Shown here one piece after another: positions 14,444 to 23,030 of a stretch of DNA of 64,000 nucleotides. Within the stretch, counting starts at the first letter, position 1, and each line of letters opens with the position of its first letter. Source of the stretch: Oscillospiraceae bacterium (GTDB lineage Bacteria > Bacillota > Clostridia > Oscillospirales > Oscillospiraceae); assembly GCA_902778665.1 (NCBI GenBank), contig CACYYN010000014.1:1-64000 (forward strand). Reading direction: 5' to 3'. The notes beneath the pieces are model-generated. The model searched no databases. It had not been told where the DNA came from and saw only the letters and a list, made by a program, of their open reading frames with translations. The position numbers were made by a program, and so were the translations under genes.

Positions 14444-16234
14444 TTACATGCAGGCTTCATCATCGAAGTCACAGAGAGTCGAGTCAACAGGCTCGGCTTT
14501 CATCACCGTGCGCATATACTCGTTGACCTTTGCACGCATATCTTTTCTGGAAACCGTGCGGGGATCCATCAGGTCGTGTTCGATCCAGATCATGTGGTAG
14601 CCCTTTTCACGGGCCTGCTCATCCAGAATGCCCTGAAGCGTCGCCATGTTCTTGCAGGCCACATTCTGATACATGATAATGATTTCCACATTCCAGGCTT
14701 CGCACTGACGCCACAGCTCATCGACCACATTATGGTAACCGCCGTTGGTATGACGGCGCATAACCATGCGCTCGTAGAGGCGGGAGAGATCCTGCAGAGC
14801 AAGCTCCTTGTCCTCGGTCTCGAGAGGTTTGGTGAAGTTGAGAGACTCCATCTCCACCAGAATATCCACGCCCCAGCAGTTGGCCAGCCAGTTGCTGAAA
14901 TTGGCGTAATAGTGAGCAGGGCAGGACCAGACAATGCCACGGTATTTCATCTTGCCGCGCCAGGGCTCTTCTCTGCGCTCGTAGGCCTTCATCATAATTT
15001 CATTGACTTTACGGAAGGTCTTCATTACGCGGGGATCCATGCCGCCGTCCATTTCGTAGTTCCACTTGCGGAACAGTTCATAGCACGGGCCGAGAATCTG
15101 GGGATAAGGCGTCTTGTTGACCTCCCACTTTTCCAGCTCATACTTTGTCTCTTCGTTGAAGCGCTTCATGGTGGTGAAGTAGGCGTCCCAGTTCCACTTT
15201 GCACCGGTCTGCTCTTCAACAAAACGGATGCAGGCCTTCACGTCTTCTGCGGCGTCTTCCACCGTCTCCTCATACTCGTAGCGGACGGGGAATGTCAGAT
15301 GGAAGACCGGCAGATCCGGGAACCGGCGGGACATATAGGATGATGCCATTGTCGAACCGTCGCAGGGCATGGAGGAGGAGATGAAGCAGGAGCCCAGATG
15401 CGGCAGAGCATCAATCACCAGCGCACCGCATTCGGATGACGGCACCGGGCACGTATCGGCAGGAAGGCCAAAAGACTCCACCGCGTCGATATAAGGCACA
15501 CATGTCAGCTGGTCGATCTCGGAGACGAGGAACACCGGCATCAGCTGATAGGGAATTCCGATCAGATCCGGGAAGCCAGCCATAATCTGGCCCATGGTCA
15601 TCTCATCAAAGAGAACGATCTTTTTGTTCAGCTCCGTGCTGTTGCCGTTTTTCTTGTCGCCCTTCGCCAGAAGAACGAGATTTTCAGCCACATAACGGAA
15701 GATGTCATAAATCATCAGATGGCTCATCTGCAGTGCACTGCCGCGCTGACCCATGATATTCTTATCCATGAAGCCTACACAGCACATGTAGGAGATCATC
15801 CATCGATACCAGAAGGTGGTATTCAGTGCCGGGATCAGGTCCTTGGAGAAGGTTGCGAGGAGCATCCCCCACATCCGGAGCCATTCTTTATAGTCATAGG
15901 CTGTGTCTTTCACACCGCGCCATTCACGGCGAACCGTCGCCATGGCACCCTTGCGGTAGAGCTTGCCGAGGCGTTTTTCACCGTTTTTCAGGAGATCCAT
16001 TCTCTCTTCGGGAGACATGGCCTTAACAGCCTGAAACTCTTCCGCAATTCTGCGTCCGTCATCCTTGATTTCTCTCAGACGGTCCTTGCCGAATTTTTTC
16101 CAGTCTGTCTCCTTGAGCATATCAACAATAATGCTGCCGACTTCCTTCAGGTTTTCACCCTGCTTTTTCCAGTCAATATTGTCCTTTGCCCGAAAGAAAG
16201 CAGGATTCGGATACCTGATTTTCGTTTTAGCCAT
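14444..16234 (-). CDS. 2-hydroxyacyl-CoA dehydratase/benzoyl-CoA reductase-family large subunit
   Basis: A 596-aa member of the HgdB/BcrB-type superfamily, about 170-200 residues longer than the usual 380-430. The first ~200 residues are a charged, Lys/Arg-rich helical extension not seen in typical subunits. The core has cysteines at 262, 269, 283 and 291 (TCPVPSSEC ... SC ... PCDGS), then WSCPAHYYANFSNW and NVACKNMATLQG. These are candidates for iron-sulfur ligands. It starts on the stop codon of the smaller subunit (TGATG). Substrate unknown; no acyl-CoA ligase, CoA-transferase or acyl-CoA dehydrogenase is nearby, which argues against routine hydroxyacid or aromatic metabolism. Confidence 0.85.
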   Translation of the reverse strand: MAKTKIRYPNPAFFRAKDNIDWKKQGENLKEVGSIIVDMLKETDWKKFGKDRLREIKDDGRRIAEEFQAVKAMSPEERMDLLKNGEKRLGKLYRKGAMATVRREWRGVKDTAYDYKEWLRMWGMLLATFSKDLIPALNTTFWYRWMISYMCCVGFMDKNIMGQRGSALQMSHLMIYDIFRYVAENLVLLAKGDKKNGNSTELNKKIVLFDEMTMGQIMAGFPDLIGIPYQLMPVFLVSEIDQLTCVPYIDAVESFGLPADTCPVPSSECGALVIDALPHLGSCFISSSMPCDGSTMASSYMSRRFPDLPVFHLTFPVRYEYEETVEDAAEDVKACIRFVEEQTGAKWNWDAYFTTMKRFNEETKYELEKWEVNKTPYPQILGPCYELFRKWNYEMDGGMDPRVMKTFRKVNEIMMKAYERREEPWRGKMKYRGIVWSCPAHYYANFSNWLANCWGVDILVEMESLNFTKPLETEDKELALQDLSRLYERMVMRRHTNGGYHNVVDELWRQCEAWNVEIIIMYQNVACKNMATLQGILDEQAREKGYHMIWIEHDLMDPRTVSRKDMRAKVNEYMRTVMKAEPVDSTLCDFDDEACM

Positions 16235-17439
16235 CAGTTTCTACCCCCTTTCTTCTGGATCCGTTTAATTTCAAGCGATTCCACAAATGCCTGGAACCTC
16301 GTGCGCAGCTGACCGGATGTTTTGTTGTTATACAAACGGTCAATACTCAGGACGGGCCAGCCTCTCTCCTCAGACATGATGTGGCTGACCAGCGCACGCT
16401 CAAAGCCCCAGAAATCACAGTACTTCATCTGCTCATAGATGATGCCGTCGGCATTGAATTCCCTTGCAAGTCTGTCAGCCGTGTCACGGCGCTGCTGAAC
16501 CTTCTCATCGCTGATATAGCGGGCGCACTCGGAAACCTCCATATAATGGCGGCAGATCTGCTCCAGCGCAGGTTCATCGTCCTTCAGCTCAATCACCTCT
16601 CTGCCGGGGAAGGAACCGTAGCAGAACCTGTCTGCCACAACCATGGCACCAGCTTCCTCAATCATCTGGATGAGGCCCGGATCATCGATTTCACTGCCGA
16701 CAACAGCAACTCTGGCGCGATACCAGGGTTTGGGATCCGGTTCACGGGTCTTCAGCTCCTCCAACGTCTCACGCAGGTAAGGCAGGATCAGGGCCTTCGG
16801 GCAGGTATAGGACACAAGGCAGATCACATGGAATTCATAGCCCGTGATCACGGGGTTCTCCGCCTTGCGCATCTCGCCGATTTCCGTGATGATGCGGCAC
16901 ACTTCGTTGTGCTCCTCCACCGCTTTGCGGATTGCAGTGTCGGAGATGTCAACCCCGTAGTGCTCCTTCATAACGTCGAGCAGGCGAATCTGCATCTGCT
17001 TCACGTAATGGCGAACGGAATAGTCCACCACCTTGTAAGGCATATCACAGTGGGTCACAAACATGTTGGGTTTGTCATTCATTTTGAGCAGTTCAAAGTG
17101 CTCATAAAAGCGGTTCATCATGGAGCAGGCATCAACCCCGGCAAGCCCATCCAGGAAGTTAAATCCGCCCTCAATTCCTCTCTCCACAAGGGCACGCGCA
17201 AATTCGCAGGTATAGTTGGACATATAGTATGTAGCAATGTCCACAGAACCTGTTCTCGGCGCACGCAATCTCACCGAGAAGCACTGCCCCACGTTGAGCA
17301 GCACTTCCGGGATATGGAAGCATGTATACCCAATGGCAAGGCCTCCATCCGCTTTTGCCTTCTCGACAAGCTCGTTATCCGCGTTGTCGAGAAGATTCTC
17401 AAAGAAAATCAGATGCTTCAGATCTCTCAAACAGTACAC
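16234..17439 (-). CDS. 2-hydroxyacyl-CoA dehydratase-family small subunit
   Basis: A 401-aa subunit partner of the preceding protein. The N-terminal part IGYTCFHIPEVLLNVG is the family's Cys-containing opening; further cysteines occur at 53, 78 (MSNYTCEFA), 105 (GVDACSMMNR) and 341 (EQMKYCDFWG), matching the usual cluster-ligand region. Initiation appears to use GTG at 17439, four bases after AAGGAG. It is coupled to the large subunit through TGATG. The two together probably form a heterodimer carrying one or two 4Fe-4S or double-cubane clusters, reduced by the activator. Confidence 0.85.
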   Translation of the reverse strand: MYCLRDLKHLIFFENLLDNADNELVEKAKADGGLAIGYTCFHIPEVLLNVGQCFSVRLRAPRTGSVDIATYYMSNYTCEFARALVERGIEGGFNFLDGLAGVDACSMMNRFYEHFELLKMNDKPNMFVTHCDMPYKVVDYSVRHYVKQMQIRLLDVMKEHYGVDISDTAIRKAVEEHNEVCRIITEIGEMRKAENPVITGYEFHVICLVSYTCPKALILPYLRETLEELKTREPDPKPWYRARVAVVGSEIDDPGLIQMIEEAGAMVVADRFCYGSFPGREVIELKDDEPALEQICRHYMEVSECARYISDEKVQQRRDTADRLAREFNADGIIYEQMKYCDFWGFERALVSHIMSEERGWPVLSIDRLYNNKTSGQLRTRFQAFVESLEIKRIQKKGGRN

Positions 17440-17470
17440 CCCTCTCCTTTTTCAGTTTTGTATTGGAAGA

Positions 17471-17493
17471 TTAAAGGCTGATAAGCCTCTTAA
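17471..17493. other. Short hairpin between cooC-like and dehydratase genes
   Basis: TTAA-AGGCT-GATA-AGCCT-C-TTAA forms a nearly perfect stem with one bulge in the 66-base gap. It lacks a U-tract on the coding strand. It could be an mRNA processing or stability element that sets the ratio of CooC to enzyme subunits, or be incidental. Confidence 0.35.
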
Positions 17494-17505
17494 GATTTGA
17501 CAGGT

Positions 17506-18270
17506 TTATAGAATCTCCATTTTTACGAGCGCTTCTCTGGCGCCCTTCATTACCGGTGAATCTTCGGGAAGATCAAACACCGTCAGCCCCTGGATATCAT
17601 TGGCTGCATGGGCGCTGTCCGCCGGGATATAGGCAAGAATGTCTGTGTTGTTCACATGGATATACGGTATCAGGGCAGGATCGGTAATCCGGTTGACGAC
17701 AGCCCCGCAGCGATCATACATGACAAGATCTTCCGCGACTTTTCGTATGGTATCCACCACCTGGGTTCCCTTACGGCTCGGGTCCGTAATCAGGATCAGG
17801 TGCGTCACTTTTTCCATAACACGACGGTTGATCTGCTCAATACCCGCCTCGCCGTCTATGACGACATAGTCAAAATCATGACTCAGCAGATTGATGACTT
17901 CCTTCAGATAGGCATTGACCTTGCAGTAACAGCCGGCAGTCTCCGGCCTTCCGATTGCAAGGAAGGAAAACTTCTGCTGCTCCACCATCGTATCAAAAAT
18001 ACGGAAGCGAGCCTCGCTGAGAAGCTCGATGGCCTCACGCTGGGCGCCCATTTCAACAGACTGGACGATGCTTTTGCGAATATCATCCAGTGTTTCCTTC
18101 ACCTCAACACCAAGAGCTGTGGAAAGGCCGACAGCCGGATCAGCATCAATGGCGAGAATGCGCTTATCGGGATAAGCTTCCGTCAGTAAACGAACAAAAG
18201 CGGCGGAAATGCTGGTTTTGCCGACTCCGCCCTTTCCTGCAACAGCAATTATTTTTGTATCTCTTTCCAT
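17506..18270 (-). CDS. cooC: CooC-like nickel-insertion ATPase
   Basis: MinD/SIMIBI-class P-loop ATPase that inserts nickel into CO dehydrogenase or ACS-like enzymes. It has a deviant Walker A AGKGGVGKT (residues 11-19), IDADPA, DGEAGIEQINRR and a NRITDP base-recognition segment. The CxC metal motif of CooC is present as GCYCKVN (Cys114, Cys116), which distinguishes it from MinD or ParA. The 254-aa length is normal. It is the first gene of an eight-gene minus-strand operon ending in cooT. No conventional CODH gene is in the window, so the dehydratase-like or ACS-like protein may be its client. Confidence 0.9.
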   Translation of the reverse strand: MERDTKIIAVAGKGGVGKTSISAAFVRLLTEAYPDKRILAIDADPAVGLSTALGVEVKETLDDIRKSIVQSVEMGAQREAIELLSEARFRIFDTMVEQQKFSFLAIGRPETAGCYCKVNAYLKEVINLLSHDFDYVVIDGEAGIEQINRRVMEKVTHLILITDPSRKGTQVVDTIRKVAEDLVMYDRCGAVVNRITDPALIPYIHVNNTDILAYIPADSAHAANDIQGLTVFDLPEDSPVMKGAREALVKMEIL

Positions 18271-18318
18271 GACTTCACCTTATATAGCGCAAAAATGCAC
18301 CATCGTTTATCTTTGTTA

Positions 18319-18347
18319 ATATTACCATAATCCCGTGCTTTGCGCAA
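18319..18347 (-). promoter_or_regulatory. Promoter of the CooC-to-CooT operon
   Basis: On the minus strand, TTGCGC (18342-18347), a 17-base spacer, then TAATAT (18319-18324). The start of cooC is about 40 bases beyond the expected transcription start. This is the only good promoter seen for the eight genes down to 12196. Confidence 0.7.
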
Positions 18348-18363
18348 CCTCTTTATTGGCAAA

Positions 18364-19161
18364 TCACGGGGTTAGTTTTTCGTCAAATAACCCAAGGGCC
18401 ACGCAGGCATTCCAGATACCGTCACAGTCCACCGAAGTCGTGATATAATCTGCTTTCTTCTTTACTTCATCGGCTGCGTTGCCCATGGCGACTCTCATCC
18501 AGCCGTCATCCGTGAACATGGAGAGATCATTCAGCGCATCGCCGAAAACGATGCCGTCTTCGTACCTGGCATGAAAATGATCCATGATTTTGCGGATACC
18601 GAAGGCCTTGTCTGTAGGCTCGACGAAAAAGTATTCCGGATGATAACGGCACCAGGGCAGCTCCTTCAGTGCCGTAAGAGTGAATTCCTCCGGGTACGGG
18701 CAGGCGATGTAGAGCTTATAGAGCGTGTCATAGTCTTCCGGATCAAGGCCGGGGACTATTCTGTTTTTCAGGTAGAAATCATGAGTCCAGCGGTCAAAAC
18801 GGCTGTCCGGGACAAGCCGGGTATCGCTATTATCCACCTGCAGGCCCCAGGGAAACCCTTTCTCCTCACACTCGCGCACGAGGGCTACCATTTTGTCCTT
18901 GGGAAGCGGTGTGATGCCGAGGAGCTGATCATCAATCGTGATCCCGTATCCCCCGTCACTCACCATGTTGTGAAAGCCAAGATCGCGCATCAGGTCAACG
19001 GCCATAATCTGGCCTCTCCCGGTGGCAATGGCAAGAAAATGGCCCGCCTCTTTCAGTTTTTCGATGGCGAGCCTGGCAGATGCCGGCACACAGGATTTGT
19101 CATAACCTCCGGTGATCAGTGTGCCGTCAATATCAAAAAATATATATCTTTTTCTTTTCAT
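18364..19161 (-). CDS. Cof-type HAD-IIB phosphatase
   Basis: A 265-aa sugar-phosphate phosphatase-like protein. Motif I is FFDIDGTLITGG, motif II AIATGRG, and the C2B cap follows. Motif III Lys sits in PTDKAFGI and motif IV is FGDALNDLSMF, so all catalytic residues are kept. The start overlaps the stop of the upstream membrane-protein gene by 4 bases (ATGA). That gene ends in a HAD-like domain lacking catalysis, so the active and inactive HAD proteins are translationally coupled. Natural substrate unknown. Confidence 0.93.
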   Translation of the reverse strand: MKRKRYIFFDIDGTLITGGYDKSCVPASARLAIEKLKEAGHFLAIATGRGQIMAVDLMRDLGFHNMVSDGGYGITIDDQLLGITPLPKDKMVALVRECEEKGFPWGLQVDNSDTRLVPDSRFDRWTHDFYLKNRIVPGLDPEDYDTLYKLYIACPYPEEFTLTALKELPWCRYHPEYFFVEPTDKAFGIRKIMDHFHARYEDGIVFGDALNDLSMFTDDGWMRVAMGNAADEVKKKADYITTSVDCDGIWNACVALGLFDEKLTP

Positions 19162-20504
19162 GAGAGATTCTTGCTCCTTTTCTTCCTGCGCGGAAGAAAT
19201 GCTACAGGTTCATATTCGTTTGCCAGCCTATGCAGCAGGCGGATCGCATCGTGCTCATTGCGGTAAGGGACCGGTGCAAATACATCCACCGACTGCAAAG
19301 CAGGCTCCTTTTCCCGCAGCATCCACATCACCACATTCTGCGCATGCTTCATGGTTGCCTTTGCGGAATAGATATACAGCCCGCTGATGCCCGGTGCTCC
19401 CGCCTGTGGGCGAATCACAGCTCTCAGGGTGCCGTCTGCCAGCAAACCGCGTATGGCGACCATCATCCCGGTGATCATGCCGTCTGTGGCAATAATCTTG
19501 TAATAGACTACCTCTTCCGGTTCATAGATCTCCCCTTCCAGATAGCTGCGATAGGGAGAGCTTTTCATATTGTCGTAAATGACCTTCTCCTGTTCTGTTA
19601 CCTTGCCCTGATGGAAAATACAGGTTTTGTCATGATGGATGGTATAAATGAAATAGCTGAACCCGAGAGCGTTGAGCCTTGTGCGAATCCGTTCAGAGTC
19701 CTCCGGCGTGATCGTCTCCGAGTAGAGAAATTCGTTGCTCCCGGCATCATAAATAGCTGCGCCGTCCATTACAATCATCGGCACAGTCAGCCTTGCCTCG
19801 CTCATCTGCAGGATAAAGAACGCCGGTGCATGCTCAGACATCAGAGATATCTTCGCTCCATCATTGTAAAGATAATTCAGACGGAAAAGGGCGGCTGAGG
19901 GAATACGGGACAGTCTGTCCGGCGCAAGATCCTTTGTCTGCATGAAGAAAACGCGGTCTCTGTTCTTATGGCGGGGCAGATGGACCACATTGACAGCGAT
20001 TGCCATCAGCGTGCCGATATGAATATCAAAAATACGAATAGCCGCTGACCGAAGAGGGTCTTCAATATCTGGGAATCCGGCAATAATGCAGATATAAATA
20101 ATAGCGGCTAGTCCTGCCGTATCCGGGATGCGGAGCAGAACTGATGTATAGATGGAAGTGAGCACACCAACAGACATCACCGCATAGAGCGTAACCTTGG
20201 TCGCAGCCAGAATCGGCACATTGATCAGCAGCACCAGAAACAGCAAAGCCCACACCGAGCCGATCAGCGAGCCGGTAAGCCTTTCCAGTGCAAACTTCCC
20301 CGTGTCCTTCACAAAGGGCTGAACACAGATAATCGCCGTGATAGCTGCCTCCGTTGGCATATTCCCCGCTTCATAACCGCGAATGTAGTAAATCAGAAGG
20401 CACAGAAAAACCGCGATGGCAGTTTTAACCATACGCTGACCAACATGGGGGAATGTAAACTTTTCATGCTCAGGAGAAGGTGCAGAAATTGGCAGAGAAA
20501 GCAT
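19158..20504 (-). CDS. Aromatic-acid-exporter/FUSC-like membrane domain fused to a degenerate Cof-type HAD domain
   Basis: A 448-aa protein. Residues ~15-185 hold about six hydrophobic helices like the aromatic acid exporter (ArAE/YgaE-type) half, starting with the RMVKTAIAVFLCLLIYY segment. From ~200 to the end the sequence follows a HAD-IIB layout: a LNDGAKISLMSEHA-like motif II region, PMIVMDGAAIYD matching the cap start (usually NGA), and a final VDVFAPVPYRNEHDAIRLL in place of motif IV GDxxND. The nucleophile motif DxDGT is absent, so the domain should be catalytically dead and perhaps senses a ligand. ATG 20504 has GAGG six bases upstream; the frame opens at 20516. Confidence 0.75.
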   Translation of the reverse strand: MLSLPISAPSPEHEKFTFPHVGQRMVKTAIAVFLCLLIYYIRGYEAGNMPTEAAITAIICVQPFVKDTGKFALERLTGSLIGSVWALLFLVLLINVPILAATKVTLYAVMSVGVLTSIYTSVLLRIPDTAGLAAIIYICIIAGFPDIEDPLRSAAIRIFDIHIGTLMAIAVNVVHLPRHKNRDRVFFMQTKDLAPDRLSRIPSAALFRLNYLYNDGAKISLMSEHAPAFFILQMSEARLTVPMIVMDGAAIYDAGSNEFLYSETITPEDSERIRTRLNALGFSYFIYTIHHDKTCIFHQGKVTEQEKVIYDNMKSSPYRSYLEGEIYEPEEVVYYKIIATDGMITGMMVAIRGLLADGTLRAVIRPQAGAPGISGLYIYSAKATMKHAQNVVMWMLREKEPALQSVDVFAPVPYRNEHDAIRLLHRLANEYEPVAFLPRRKKRSKNLS

Positions 20505-20629
20505 AGAATACCTCATATCTTTTCAGATTGGATGCGGATTGTAGCACATCGCTCCGAAAAAATCAATGTATGAAATGAAAACGATCTGATTCACTGCAGA
20601 AATATGACAGGAAAGCACGGAAATATTCC

Positions 20630-20658
20630 TTGTTGACAGAGGAAAACTATGGTATAGT
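20630..20658 (+). promoter_or_regulatory. Promoter of the GPH transporter gene
   Basis: TTGTTG (20630-20635) and TATAGT (20653-20658) are 17 bases apart; an overlapping TTGACA at 20633 is an alternative -35. The leader is about 55 bases. It lies in the divergent spacer with the exporter-HAD gene. Confidence 0.65.
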
Positions 20659-20718
20659 AAGAATGATGTATTCTATAAACAGGATACCACAGAAATCTCA
20701 TTTTGGAAAGGCTCTATC

Positions 20719-22203
20719 ATGGAAGATCAAAAAAGACTCAAACGCAATCTGATCATGTTCCCGCTTGGAACCGTAGGACGGGATATGATCTACAACCTGT
20801 TCACGAACTTTATTTTCACCTTTATACTTTTTACCCGCGGGCTGAATGCTGCCCAGCTGGGTGCTGTGTCCGCTATTATGATCGGTGCACGTGTATTTGA
20901 CGCGCTCAACGATCCTATTATGGGCAATATTATTGAGCGCACCAGAACACGCTGGGGCAAATACAAACCGTGGCTCGTCATCGGCATTCTTTCCACCTCT
21001 CTTGTCGTGTATGCCGCATTCAACACAAAGCTCACGGGCTGGCCATTTGTCTGGTTCTTTGCCGTGATCTATTTCCTTTACAGCATTACCTACACCATGC
21101 ACGATATTTCCTACTGGGGCATGGTCCCAGCCCTGGGCACCGATGCCCACGTTCGTGACCAGTTTACGGCACGTACCAACCTTTTTGCCGGTATCGGCGG
21201 CACGCTGGCAGGGTTCTTCATTCCGATGCTGACTACCGGAAGCTCTACGCTCGGCGGCAACACCGCTTTTGCCTACGGCCGGGTGGCACTGATTATCTGT
21301 ATTCTCGCTCCAGCATTTCTCTGCTTCACCATTTTCGGAGTTCGTGAAAGACGGGAATACAGCACAAAACCTCCCGCTCCCTTCAGCTTCAAAAAGATTA
21401 TTGATGTGTTTAAAGGCAACGATCAGCTGGTATGGATCGCCGTGATCTTCCTTTTCCAGCAGATCGGCAACAATATTGTCCTGGGCGGTATGGGATCAAC
21501 TTTCATTTATTTTGACCTCGGCTATGAAGGCGGTTTCTACTCAAACTTCTCCACTTTCGGGCTGGCAGCAACTGCCGTGCTGATGGTCATCTACCCGATG
21601 CTCGCCACAAGGAACACCCGGAAAAGCTTTATGAAGAAAATGCTCTTCGTCTCCGCAGCAGGTTACGGGCTGATGCTCCTTGTGGGGCTTTTCATGCCCT
21701 CGACAAACGCCGGGCTGAAATGCTGGATTCTCACATTTGGGTATATGGCGGCAAACTTCGGCAATTACGCTTATTACCTCATAATGATGATCTCCATCAT
21801 CAACACGGTGGAATACAACGAGTATCTCCACGGTGAACGGGAGGAGGCGCTGGTTGCTTCTGTTCGGCCTTTTATCACCAAGATGGGCAGCGCTGTCGTC
21901 ATCGCCATCAACTATGTGACTTATCTGATCTGCGGCGTTACCGGTTATACGCAGCAGATTTCCGATTTTGAACAGCAGACCAATCTCGGGCTTCTCACGG
22001 AAGCTGAGAAGCTGACAAATATCCACGGTGTTATAGCGCAGGTCAGTTCCTGGCAGAAAACAGGTCTTCTGCTTGTGCTTACGGTTCTGCCCTTTATTTG
22101 CATGGTTATCACCTATACGCTTTATCGGAAACACTATAAGCTGGACGAAAACGAATACAAACGCATCTGCAGCGAACTTGAAAAGAGGGCACAGAAGAAC
22201 TGA
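20719..22203 (+). CDS. GPH-family (MelB-type) sugar:cation symporter
   Basis: A 494-aa, ~12-helix MFS transporter of the glycoside-pentoside-hexuronide family. Signs: the FPLGTVGRDMIYNLF opening, the DALNDPIMGNIIERTRTRWGKYKPW loop, and ISYWGMVPALG. It probably imports an oligosaccharide or glycoside with H+ or Na+. An alpha-galactosidase and an alpha-glucosidase lie 5-9 kb downstream, and MelB-type carriers commonly serve alpha-galactosides, but they are separate transcription units. AAAGG lies 10 bases upstream of the ATG. Confidence 0.9.
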   Translation: MEDQKRLKRNLIMFPLGTVGRDMIYNLFTNFIFTFILFTRGLNAAQLGAVSAIMIGARVFDALNDPIMGNIIERTRTRWGKYKPWLVIGILSTSLVVYAAFNTKLTGWPFVWFFAVIYFLYSITYTMHDISYWGMVPALGTDAHVRDQFTARTNLFAGIGGTLAGFFIPMLTTGSSTLGGNTAFAYGRVALIICILAPAFLCFTIFGVRERREYSTKPPAPFSFKKIIDVFKGNDQLVWIAVIFLFQQIGNNIVLGGMGSTFIYFDLGYEGGFYSNFSTFGLAATAVLMVIYPMLATRNTRKSFMKKMLFVSAAGYGLMLLVGLFMPSTNAGLKCWILTFGYMAANFGNYAYYLIMMISIINTVEYNEYLHGEREEALVASVRPFITKMGSAVVIAINYVTYLICGVTGYTQQISDFEQQTNLGLLTEAEKLTNIHGVIAQVSSWQKTGLLLVLTVLPFICMVITYTLYRKHYKLDENEYKRICSELEKRAQKN

Positions 22204-22238
22204 ATCATTTCCCGGGCAAAATATGATCGGAGGAGACT

Positions 22239-23030
22239 ATGAAAAAACTGATTTCTCTTTTTCTGCTCTGCTCCTGCATGCTGTTTCTTTCCCTTCCAGT
22301 TTTTGCAGAAGGCAGAGATCAGCAGATTCTCTTCAGCGGAGATTACGGATATATCCTTCTGCCGGATGGCAGTGCTGAAATCATACAGCATTCCGGAGGG
22401 CATGAATCGGAAATGATTCCGCCTGAGCTGGACGGACATACCGTAACCACCATTGGTGATTATGCGTTCGAAAACGGCAAAGGAATTAAAAGCATCTCCA
22501 TTCCGGATACTATCATTTCTCTCGGAGCAAATCCTTTCGCTTTTTGCCCGGATCTGGTCAGTATATGGATTAGCCCCGAGCACCCAGCCCTCACCGTAAA
22601 GGACGGCGTGCTGATCGATAAAACAGATCATCGCCTGATCTGTTTTCCGGCAGAGCTGTTCACCAACTTTTACACAGTGCCGTCAGAGGTTGAAATAATC
22701 GGGGAGAGGGCATTTTTCAACAGCCAGCATCTCGTCACAATTACAATACCCGAAAATGTGAAGAGGATCGCCGAAAGCGCCTTTTCCGTCTGTGTTTATC
22801 TCGAAAAAGTCACTCTTCTCGGCGGAGTAGAGGAAATCGGCGACTATGCTTTTCATCTCTGTGAGAGGCTGCAGAGTGTTACTCTCTCCGACAGTGTCAC
22901 AAAAATAGGCCGTTACGCGTTTCTCGGATGTACCAAGCTGAAAGATCTCACAATTCCTGAACATTCAAAAGATATTGGTGAAGGTGCCTTCCTTCAGGTG
23001 CCGAATCAGGGAGGTTATAGTTTATGCTGA
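22239..23030 (+). CDS. Secreted leucine-rich-repeat protein (BspA/LRR_5 type)
   Basis: A 263-aa protein with a signal peptide (MKKLISLFLLCSCMLFLSLPVFA) cut near residue 24. At least five ~23-residue repeats follow, of the form IGDYAFENGKGIKSISIPDT... and IGERAFFNSQHLVTITIPENV, typical of BspA-like surface proteins that mediate binding. It ends in GGYSLC right after a repeat begins, without the usual capping or anchor region, so the C-terminus may be shortened. The next gene starts inside its last codons. GGAGGAG precedes the ATG. Confidence 0.85.
   Translation: MKKLISLFLLCSCMLFLSLPVFAEGRDQQILFSGDYGYILLPDGSAEIIQHSGGHESEMIPPELDGHTVTTIGDYAFENGKGIKSISIPDTIISLGANPFAFCPDLVSIWISPEHPALTVKDGVLIDKTDHRLICFPAELFTNFYTVPSEVEIIGERAFFNSQHLVTITIPENVKRIAESAFSVCVYLEKVTLLGGVEEIGDYAFHLCERLQSVTLSDSVTKIGRYAFLGCTKLKDLTIPEHSKDIGEGAFLQVPNQGGYSLC

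Noticed and set aside
12196..18270. Standard CO dehydrogenase/acetyl-CoA synthase cluster
   Set aside because: CooC and CooT are present, but there is no CooS/AcsA catalytic subunit, no complete ACS with CGC motif, no AcsC/AcsD and no AcsE.
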